Source: Bin80 sp965219915 (GTDB lineage: Bacteria > Bacteroidota > Rhodothermia > Rhodothermales > Bin80). From it: a stretch of DNA of 64,000 nt. Location of the stretch: contig OZ244794.1 in assembly GCA_965219915.1 (NCBI GenBank), positions 1,178,001-1,242,000 on the forward strand. The letters run 5' to 3'. The position numbers and the translations under genes are program-made. A model generated the notes under the pieces. That model did no database searches. It worked only from the letters and a program-made list of their open reading frames with translations, and was not told where the DNA came from. Within the stretch, counting starts at the first letter, position 1. Every line of letters starts with the position of its first letter. Positions 8,380 to 15,270 of this stretch are shown in pieces.

Positions 8380-11124
8380 TTAAAAACTAAGTTCAACACC
8401 CGCGACAATCCGCCGTGGTTGCGAATAAAAATCCGGCCTCAGATTTATCTCATCCACGGTGAAATTGGGGTTCTGTGCCAGTATCTCGGTTTCTCCAACC
8501 GTCCGATAAGGATGCGCGGGATTGCCGGTACTGGAATACACGCGGTCCGCATTCAGACGGTCCAGCGCATTGTACACCCGCCCGAATAACTTCACACGCA
8601 TCGCTCTCCACTGAAAGCTGCGGTTGAAATTAACGTCGAGACTCACCTGCGAAGGTTTCCGCTCGCTGTTCTCAAACTGCTCAGCCAGGGCACTGCCTGG
8701 ATCTGTAGGCGTGTAGGGCTGGCCGGTATGGAAGCGACCAATAAAGCTCAGCGTCCAACTGCGGGGATTGCCCACGATCAGGGTCCCATTTAGCGTATGC
8801 CGCTGATCCCAGTCCAGGGGGAGAATCTGCTTCTCACTTTCTCGCGGTGGGCTGGCCTGATGGTCAAAAAAGACCGCATTGGGATCCGAAGCATTGCCGC
8901 GGGCAATCTGGTAAGTGTAATCTACCGTCGCCCCGAGACTGCCCCGATACTGCCTAATCAGGGAGAATACGATCCCGCGCGTGTTACCGTAATCCCGGTT
9001 GATGTAGCGCGCGTAGATCTTCTTGTCGCGCGTTGTAATGATTTCCTGCCCAAGCAGGTTCTTGATGTCCTTGTAATAGACGGTAAGTTCAAACTTCCAG
9101 TCAGCTGCAACGGCCTGCTGCACGCCAACTTCATAGGCAATCGTCCTTTCCGGCTTCAGATTGGCGTTGCCCATCATTGTTTCCAGGTCACCCAGCCTCA
9201 CCTCAAATTCAGAGTTGGCGAAGATGTACGAGAATCGCGGAATCTGGAAAAAATGGCCGTAGGACACATGGAGCACCCCCGATTCGCCAATAGGGAATGC
9301 CAACCCGATCCGGGGACTGAGTTGGGAACTCGTTGCTGACGCTTCAAAGTCCGTATCCAGCCGAATGCCATCCTCCGGATTGGTAATGGCCTCCAGATCT
9401 GTCGGAATGCGGCCCCTTGGATCCCAGAAGTCAAAGCGCAGCCCGGCATTCAGGATGATTTCATCAATCTCAATCTTGTCCTGCACATAGGCTGATAATT
9501 CACGCGGTTGTTGGGTATAGACATCATTGCCGGCTGTATTTTCGGAAGGAATGCGAAGATTTGGAGGCTCATATACCGGACCATCGGAAATAGTCACCAG
9601 TTCGCGAGTCCTGATATTGTGTCGCCGATATTCCATCCCCATCTTTATCAGATTGAACCGGTCAACCTGACTCGTGAAGTCCACCTTCCCGTAGTACAAA
9701 TCTTGCGTTATCTCGGAACGTCCGTTGCTGGTCCCGCCAAAGAGAAATCCCTGGGTCCCGAATGCCAGCCCCTGGTATCGCGGGTCCAACGGATTATCAA
9801 ACAGGTGGCTCTTCCTCCGGTCACGTTGAAACGAAAAAGCCATCCTGTAGAAAGTGGATGATGTCAGGGTATGGGTCAAAGACAGGATATGATTCTGTCC
9901 CCGGTCGGTGACCGTTGGCTGACCATCCGGGGCAAATCGTCGGCTATCCTGATAGTTCTTCCGATTCTGGACGTTAAGGAACAAGGAATAGCTCACCTTC
10001 AGCGCCTGTAGCGGGCGCGCTGAAAGCGAAGAATGCAGGGCATATTTCCTGTGATAATTCATAGCGACCATCGCGCCATCTCCCGTCTGCAGCGAATCTG
10101 GAATCCGAATGCCTACCAACGTCTCATGATCACTTGACGTTTGACGTGCCTGACGGATAAACTCCTGGATCGGAACCGTGTCGTCTATCTGGACCCGACG
10201 CTCACCGAACAGCCACCCGTCAGAATCAAGGAGACGTGCACTGACCAGAAATGAACCGGACGGCAGAAATGGAATCGGGCCATCAAGCGATACTTCGCCA
10301 TTAAACTCAGACAATCTGGGTGAGGCAGAATTCAGGAAAACATCGTTCTTCCCCGTCAAATAACTGCCCCCGAAGAACGATGCCGTACCGCCCAGCACGG
10401 GGCGCCCTTCTTTAGAGATGACATTGATGACGCCGGACTGAGCCTGCCCGTACTCTGCGTTGAAGGTACCGCTGATCACCTGCAATTCCTGTACCCAACT
10501 GTTTTCAATTTCTATCTTGCTTCCGCCGCCAAACTGATCTGTGACCGGGATGCCATCGATCATATAGGCGACCTCGCCATGACGTCCTCCGCGCAAATGC
10601 AGGCGCCCAGATGCGTCATAGGCTACGCCAGGCTGCAACTGGAGTAGATCCTGGAATTCCTGTACTGGAAGGCTCTCAATAGACTCAGCAGATACGTAGG
10701 ACGCTGAAGTCGTGCGATCCTGCTCAATGAGCGGGCGTTGAGCTATCACCAGGATCTCCTCACCCTCAATTACGGCCTCCTGGAGCTCAAAGTTGACCCG
10801 CGTGGTACGGTCCGCCGAAACTTCGACATTCTCAATCCTAACCTTAGCATATCCGATCATGGATGCCACAATCGTGTATGTGCCCGGCTTGACATTGATT
10901 ATCGCGTAATGGCCCTCGCTATCAGCTGCGTCACCAAGAAATGTTTCTTCAATTCTGACGACAGCTCCGGGCAAGGGAGCACCGGTGTCCACGTCCACAA
11001 TCCGGCCCGCAATTTTGCCTGTTGATCCCGGTTCCGCCGAAACCTGGGCGATATTCAAGAGAATTGCCATCACCAGAAGGGTGGCTCCATACCGCCCCCA
11101 ACATCTATGAACTTGGTGGATCAT
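8380..11124 (-). CDS. TonB-dependent receptor with carboxypeptidase-like regulatory domain
   Basis: The product is 914 residues from the ATG at 11124, which gives a 31-residue signal peptide ending AQVSAE. A longer version from TTG 11214 or ATG 11187 adds an unlikely leader. Residues 37-115 form a CarboxypepD_reg-like domain (GKIAGRIVDVDTGAPLPGAV, YTIVASMIGYAKV). A plug domain follows (ESLPVQEFQDLLQLQPGV, LRGGRHGEVAYMIDGIPV, AEYGQAQSGVINVISKEG), then a long barrel (SPRIGLAFPIGESGVLHVSY, NLKPERTIAYEVGVQQ) that ends in an aromatic strand, AGVELSF. It should import a ligand across the outer membrane using TonB energy. It is the first gene of a three-gene cassette with the fibronectin/tail protein and the PorV-like barrel. 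The ligand is unknown. Confidence 0.92.
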   Translation of the reverse strand: MIHQVHRCWGRYGATLLVMAILLNIAQVSAEPGSTGKIAGRIVDVDTGAPLPGAVVRIEETFLGDAADSEGHYAIINVKPGTYTIVASMIGYAKVRIENVEVSADRTTRVNFELQEAVIEGEEILVIAQRPLIEQDRTTSASYVSAESIESLPVQEFQDLLQLQPGVAYDASGRLHLRGGRHGEVAYMIDGIPVTDQFGGGSKIEIENSWVQELQVISGTFNAEYGQAQSGVINVISKEGRPVLGGTASFFGGSYLTGKNDVFLNSASPRLSEFNGEVSLDGPIPFLPSGSFLVSARLLDSDGWLFGERRVQIDDTVPIQEFIRQARQTSSDHETLVGIRIPDSLQTGDGAMVAMNYHRKYALHSSLSARPLQALKVSYSLFLNVQNRKNYQDSRRFAPDGQPTVTDRGQNHILSLTHTLTSSTFYRMAFSFQRDRRKSHLFDNPLDPRYQGLAFGTQGFLFGGTSNGRSEITQDLYYGKVDFTSQVDRFNLIKMGMEYRRHNIRTRELVTISDGPVYEPPNLRIPSENTAGNDVYTQQPRELSAYVQDKIEIDEIILNAGLRFDFWDPRGRIPTDLEAITNPEDGIRLDTDFEASATSSQLSPRIGLAFPIGESGVLHVSYGHFFQIPRFSYIFANSEFEVRLGDLETMMGNANLKPERTIAYEVGVQQAVAADWKFELTVYYKDIKNLLGQEIITTRDKKIYARYINRDYGNTRGIVFSLIRQYRGSLGATVDYTYQIARGNASDPNAVFFDHQASPPRESEKQILPLDWDQRHTLNGTLIVGNPRSWTLSFIGRFHTGQPYTPTDPGSALAEQFENSERKPSQVSLDVNFNRSFQWRAMRVKLFGRVYNALDRLNADRVYSSTGNPAHPYRTVGETEILAQNPNFTVDEINLRPDFYSQPRRIVAGVELSF

Positions 11125-11265
11125 TAAAGGCAGCTTGTCAAGGGAGGGTATCCTGTGCTGAAACGTCGGAAGCGTGGCAGCAAGCATCAGGGGGAAATCC
11201 AGTTTACGTTTCAATATACTCTAATTCCCATAGATTTTGCAGGGATATACGCTCTCTCACATGTC

Positions 11266-11295
11266 CTACGACAACAAAAATGGAGTCTACGACAA
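11266..11295 (-). promoter_or_regulatory. Direct repeat upstream of the TonB receptor cassette
   Basis: The nonamer CTACGACAA occurs at 11266-11274 and again at 11287-11295, exactly 21 bp apart, that is two helical turns. It lies about 150 bp upstream of the receptor start, in otherwise AT-rich sequence, and upstream of an AT-rich TATATT patch near 11212-11217 that could be a minus 10 region. The arrangement looks like a pair of activator or repressor sites. That reading is inference. Confidence 0.35.
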
Positions 11296-11352
11296 TCAAA
11301 AAAACAGTCGCAGGGGTTAAAAGTTACACTCTGGAAAGGATTTCTGCAAGAC

Positions 11353-12366
11353 CTAGGAATTGACCGGAATCTTGACACCACCCGCGTTAAGGGATTCTTG
11401 GGCAGCCGCGAGAAGGCGGACAACGGCTAACCCGTTACGTGCATCCGTTCGGGGCGTCTTGCCAGTGCGTATACAATCAACGAAATGCAGGCACTCCAGG
11501 TGTAGTGGTTCTGATGTACGGATATTGGGAATATTGATATCTCCAACACGGGTGGTCATGGATTCAGCAAATCCCACATAGCCGGGCGAATCTACTCCCT
11601 TATCGTAGATGCGTACTTTTTCCGCACCATGCATTTCGTCAATGACGACCATCTTCTTGCTGCCGACCAGGGTAACTTTTCGGATTTTATGCGGATCTAG
11701 CCAACTTGTGTGGAGATGTGCCAATGCACCATTCTCGAAAAACACAGTTGAGAACGCGACGTCACAAATGTCCGGCTGAAGGTAAGCTTGGGCATGGACC
11801 GAAACGGCAACCGGTTGCTGTTGAAGAAAGGCCAGTGCAACAGACAGGTCATGGGGTGCAAGGCTCTCCAGCGCGTTCTCGCGCTGGCGCACGATTCCAA
11901 GATTGACGCGCACACTGTACATGTAGTATAGGTCGCCAAGGGTACCGGCCTGGATCAGTTCCTCCACATAGTTGAATGCAGGGTGGTACAGGAGCAGGTG
12001 GCCAACCATACAGTGACGACCGGTTTGATCGGACAGATTGACCAAGGTTTCCGCTTCGCTCACATGCTGAGCCATTGGTTTCTCGACGAAAACATGTAAG
12101 TCATTCTCCAGGGCCGTGCGTGCAATTGAGAAATGAGTCGGAGTCTCTGTTGCGATGACCACACCATCAAGATCATCCCGGGCGAGCACTTCCTTATAAT
12201 CCTTGACAACAGCTATACCGGGGTAGCGCTCGTTGACAAATTGCCTGGCATCAGGATTTTCATCACACACGACCATGACACGACAGGTCGGTATGGCATG
12301 AAAATTCCTCAACAGATTCTTGCCCCAGTGCCCGATGCCAATTTGTGCCAGTCTTACTTCACGCAT
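11353..12366 (-). CDS. Gfo/Idh/MocA-family NAD-dependent sugar dehydrogenase (WbpB/WlbA-like)
   Basis: The product is 337 residues. An N-terminal Rossmann fold is visible (LAQIGIGHWGKNLLRNF, then VVCDENPDAR), with ATETPTHFSIA and the family-defining EKP motif in HVFVEKPMAQH near residue 94, followed by the C-terminal substrate domain (AGTLGDLYYM, SLAPHDLSVALAF). In the WbpB/WlbA pathway such an enzyme oxidises C3 of a UDP-N-acetylglucosaminuronate so that an aminotransferase can act. The gene overlaps the stop of the upstream aminotransferase by 8 bp and stands with an acyltransferase, which is the B-E-D enzyme set of UDP-2,3-diacetamido-glucuronate synthesis. The exact sugar is inferred; related sets make other amino sugars. 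Confidence 0.8.
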   Translation of the reverse strand: MREVRLAQIGIGHWGKNLLRNFHAIPTCRVMVVCDENPDARQFVNERYPGIAVVKDYKEVLARDDLDGVVIATETPTHFSIARTALENDLHVFVEKPMAQHVSEAETLVNLSDQTGRHCMVGHLLLYHPAFNYVEELIQAGTLGDLYYMYSVRVNLGIVRQRENALESLAPHDLSVALAFLQQQPVAVSVHAQAYLQPDICDVAFSTVFFENGALAHLHTSWLDPHKIRKVTLVGSKKMVVIDEMHGAEKVRIYDKGVDSPGYVGFAESMTTRVGDINIPNIRTSEPLHLECLHFVDCIRTGKTPRTDARNGLAVVRLLAAAQESLNAGGVKIPVNS

Positions 12367-13474
12367 GGGCGGGGTGGTTTACGTGAGCGATAACTGCATC
12401 CATGATCCTGTCCTGTTGTGCCGGTGTAAGCTCTGTGTGCATGGGTAATGCCAGAACCTCACTACAGGCTTTTTCGGTTTCGGGTAGTACGATATTCCTG
12501 GCCTGCTCCTGGAAGACGGGCTGTTTGTGCAGCGGGACCGGATAATAGATGCCGAACGGGATTCCGGACGCCTTGAGTGATTCGGCGAGTGCATCCCGCT
12601 GCGCTACACGGATTACGTACTGATGATAAACATGCCGCCCCCAAGATGCTTCATAGGGACATATGATCCCGTCAATACCTCCAAGGCGCGCGTCATAGCG
12701 TGCAGCGGCTGCTCGACGGAGCTTGGTAAAGGACTCCAGGTGTCGGAGTTTTACTTCCAGGATTGCTGCCTGGAGGGCGTCAAGTCGGCTGTTCAGGCCA
12801 ATGGTCTCGTTATAGTATTTGTGCCGACCACCGTGATTGGTGATCATTCGAACACGGGCTTCCAGTTCGGGGTCGGACGTAAGAATGGCCCCCGCGTCAC
12901 CATAGGCGCCAAGGTTCTTTGACGGAAAGAAAGAACACGTTGCAAGAGTTCCCATACTTCCGGTGAACGCCCCATGGTAGGTTGCTCCAATAGCCTGTGC
13001 GTTATCCTCTATGACGGGTATGTTGTATTTCGCCCCCAGGGCCAGAATCTGGTCCATGTCGGCCGACTGTCCGAACAGATGTACAGGCACGATGGCGCGT
13101 GTTCTGGAGGTGATACAAGCCTCTACACTATCCGGGGCAACGCAAAAAGTATCGGGATCTATGTCTGCAAAGACGGGCGTAGCTCCCAGAAGAGCTGCGG
13201 CCTCCGCTGTGGCAATGAAGGTGAAGGAGGGCGTGATGATCTCATCACCGGGCCCGATGCCAAGCGCCATATAAGCAATCTGAAGGGCGTCCGTGCCGTT
13301 CGCAACCCCAACCGCGTACTTGGACTTTGTGTACGTAGCGAGTGCAGTTTCAAAGCGTGATAGGACAGGTCCACGGATAAAATGTGTCGAATCCAGAACC
13401 TGACCTATGGCTGTATCAATTTCGTCCTTGATTCTCAGGTACTGCCCCCTGAGATCGACCATCTGGATACTCAT
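12359..13474 (-). CDS. DegT/DnrJ/EryC1-family sugar aminotransferase (WbpE-like)
   Basis: The product is 371 residues, a typical length. It reads through the family pattern: MVDLRGQYLRIKDEID, FIRGPVLSRFETALA, GVANGTDALQIAYMALG, GDEIITPSFTFIATAEAAAL, PVHLFGQSADMD, IEDNAQAIGATY. The PLP-binding lysine is in CSFFPSKNLGAYGDAGAI near residue 185, followed by TNHGGRHKYYNETIGLNSRL. These enzymes transfer an amino group from glutamate to a keto-sugar nucleotide; in the WbpE/WlbC route this is the 3-keto product of the dehydrogenase. It overlaps the dehydrogenase start by 8 bp and follows the acyltransferase by 6 bp, so the three form one transcription unit. Confidence 0.88.
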   Translation of the reverse strand: MSIQMVDLRGQYLRIKDEIDTAIGQVLDSTHFIRGPVLSRFETALATYTKSKYAVGVANGTDALQIAYMALGIGPGDEIITPSFTFIATAEAAALLGATPVFADIDPDTFCVAPDSVEACITSRTRAIVPVHLFGQSADMDQILALGAKYNIPVIEDNAQAIGATYHGAFTGSMGTLATCSFFPSKNLGAYGDAGAILTSDPELEARVRMITNHGGRHKYYNETIGLNSRLDALQAAILEVKLRHLESFTKLRRAAAARYDARLGGIDGIICPYEASWGRHVYHQYVIRVAQRDALAESLKASGIPFGIYYPVPLHKQPVFQEQARNIVLPETEKACSEVLALPMHTELTPAQQDRIMDAVIAHVNHPAHA

Positions 13475-13480
13475 AAAAGG

Positions 13481-14197
13481 CTATTGATTGTCAATCAACT
13501 GATCCTCGTCCACAATACGTAGATATCTGGCGGGTACTCCGACCCACAATTCTCGTGCAGGAATGTCGTGTGTGAGTACGCTGCCCGCAGCCAACATGGC
13601 ATCAGCCCCAATTGTTTTGCCGGGCAGCACTGTAGCTCCTGCACCAATTCGGCCCCCCCGGAGTACCGTTACGCCCTTGTAGTACTTATGGCGATCTTTG
13701 GTCCGGCCTGCAAAGTTATCGTTACTGGTGACTACGCCGGGAGCAATGAACACGAAATCTTCCAGTACAGAGTAGGCTGTGATGTAGGCATTGGTTTCCA
13801 GCTTACAGCGGGCTCCAATAATGCAGTCGTTTTCTATGGCCACTCCCCGACCAACAATGGTAGACTCTCCAACCGAAACCCGTTCACGAACTGTAGCCAG
13901 GTCAGCTACCATGACTCGAGCATCGAGGGTGCAGCCATTGTAAAGAACTGCGCCATTCCCAATGAGGCAGTGGTCTCCGACCGTGAGGTGACTCCGGCTG
14001 TTAGACGCACGCAGCGTGCTCTGGTGTGCCCGCATCGGCACCGCACCAAGTACACTGTGATCTCCAATTCGCACGTTAGCCCCTAGGCGCGTACCGGATT
14101 TAATGGTTACATGATGACCAATAACGCAGTTCGGGCCTAGTTCGACATCGTTTTCGATTACCGAATTTTGTCCGATAACAGTCGTTGACGGGTCCAT
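13481..14197 (-). CDS. Left-handed beta-helix acyltransferase (WbpD/WlbB-like)
   Basis: The product is 238 residues from the ATG at 14197. Hexapeptide repeats run through most of the chain (NSVIENDVELGPNCVIGHHV, IGARCKLETNAYITAYSVLE, GGRIGAGATVLPGKTIGADA), with the late AGSVLTHDIPARELWVGVPA segment usual in sugar-nucleotide N-acetyltransferases. An upstream in-frame ATG at 14251 exists, but the terminator hairpin at 14213-14246 lies inside that extension. The shorter start begins MDPSTTVIG, a natural beta-helix opening. Its expected role is acetylation of the 3-amino group made by the neighbouring aminotransferase, yielding a diacetamido sugar for surface polysaccharide. Confidence 0.82.
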   Translation of the reverse strand: MDPSTTVIGQNSVIENDVELGPNCVIGHHVTIKSGTRLGANVRIGDHSVLGAVPMRAHQSTLRASNSRSHLTVGDHCLIGNGAVLYNGCTLDARVMVADLATVRERVSVGESTIVGRGVAIENDCIIGARCKLETNAYITAYSVLEDFVFIAPGVVTSNDNFAGRTKDRHKYYKGVTVLRGGRIGAGATVLPGKTIGADAMLAAGSVLTHDIPARELWVGVPARYLRIVDEDQLIDNQ

Positions 14198-14212
14198 CAA
14201 TGTATAATCATG

Positions 14213-14246
14213 AAAAAGCCCACGGTCCGAACAGACCACGGGCTTC
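14213..14246 (-). terminator. Strong intrinsic terminator after the TPR gene
   Basis: Read on the minus strand, a 12-bp stem (AAGCCCGTGGTC against GACCGTGGGCTT, with two G-U pairs) encloses a TGTTCG loop and is followed at once by TTTTTC. On the plus strand no T-run follows, so the signal is directional. It lies 23 bp after the stop of the TPR gene (14269-15093) and just before the acyltransferase. It both ends the TPR transcript and argues for the 14197 start of the acyltransferase. Confidence 0.85.
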
Positions 14247-14268
14247 AACATCCTTGTTCCTTAAGAGG

Positions 14269-15093
14269 CTATAGTGTTTCCAAATAGTGTTCGGCGGACT
14301 GTTTATAGGTACCATACACGGCATTAGAAAAAGCATCTTTTGCTGCATCTATATCCCCGGTTCTAATGTACGCCTCGCCTAAGAGATAGTAGATTTTAGC
14401 TTTGTCAGATAGGCTGCCCGTATGCATTTCCAGCGCTTCCTTGGCAGACGCAATAGCTGCTTCCAATTCGCGTTTGATATAGTACGCCTGAGCGGTGTAG
14501 TAGTGTACGTCAGCGTCCGCCTCCATGAACTCGGACAGAGAATCAAGTAAGGCGAGTGCTCCATCTGCATCCGCGCGAGTAGCGTTAGGATCGGCTACAG
14601 CAGCTGAAGCCTGACTCATAAAATGATCACGAATCTGTTTTTCCGCTGCAAGGCTTGTTCTGCGATCACCTTGCGCACCGGCGGCGATCTTAAAGGCCTC
14701 CAGCGCCTCGTCCATACGATCCAGGTTCTTTAATGCCAAGCCCTTGCCGTGGAGGTTTTTGATGTAGGTGGGGAAGATTTTCTCACCATCCAAAAAATGT
14801 TCAAGGGCGACTGCATAATTTCCAGCTGTTAATTCCGCACGTCCCAGTTTGTAGTCAATCTGGGCGGCGATGTAGCGGGCCTTTTGAGCATTTTCGGTGT
14901 CGGACGCTTCCTCAGCTCCAATAGCTGCGCTTGCGAATAAGGAACGCGCATCCGCTAACGTAGTGGAGTCCTTTGCTGCCTCTATGGCGGCATTATAGTC
15001 CTCCTTGTACTGCTGTGCAGTTACGGGGCCAGGAGCAGCGAGTACCACCGCCATCATAAAAAGTCCAGGTAGTGTGATACGAAGAGCTTTCAT
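14269..15093 (-). CDS. Secreted tetratricopeptide-repeat protein
   Basis: The product is 274 residues with a signal peptide (MKALRITLPGLFMMAVVLAA then PGPVTAQQ). Residues 70-250 show tandem helical pairs of TPR type: AELTAGNYAVALEHFLDGEK, GLALKNLDRMDEALEAFKIA, YYIKRELEAAIASAKEALEM and LGEAYIRTGDIDAAKDAFSN. TPR proteins act as adaptors in protein complexes, here in the periplasm or at the outer membrane. The gene is monocistronic on this evidence, because a strong terminator follows it and the gene upstream on the same strand is 178 bp away. No enzymatic motif is visible and the partner is unknown. Confidence 0.8.
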   Translation of the reverse strand: MKALRITLPGLFMMAVVLAAPGPVTAQQYKEDYNAAIEAAKDSTTLADARSLFASAAIGAEEASDTENAQKARYIAAQIDYKLGRAELTAGNYAVALEHFLDGEKIFPTYIKNLHGKGLALKNLDRMDEALEAFKIAAGAQGDRRTSLAAEKQIRDHFMSQASAAVADPNATRADADGALALLDSLSEFMEADADVHYYTAQAYYIKRELEAAIASAKEALEMHTGSLSDKAKIYYLLGEAYIRTGDIDAAKDAFSNAVYGTYKQSAEHYLETL

Positions 15094-15270
15094 TCCGCAG
15101 GTATGTCAGTCTTGTTTGGTTTTAGCGAGTAAGAAAGGGAACCGGATCCAAGAGGTAATCCCAAATGGATTCAGCAACACGGGAGTACCACTCTGTACAG
15201 ATCAGGTTCCAAGGGGCTTTTCATTATTGAGCGGCCAACGTACGAGCGATATCGCAAGAATTGTGCCAAT

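Noticed and set aside
7565..8383. Plus-strand frame of 272 codons
   Set aside because: Antisense to the sorting-tail protein; no signal peptide or recognisable motif.
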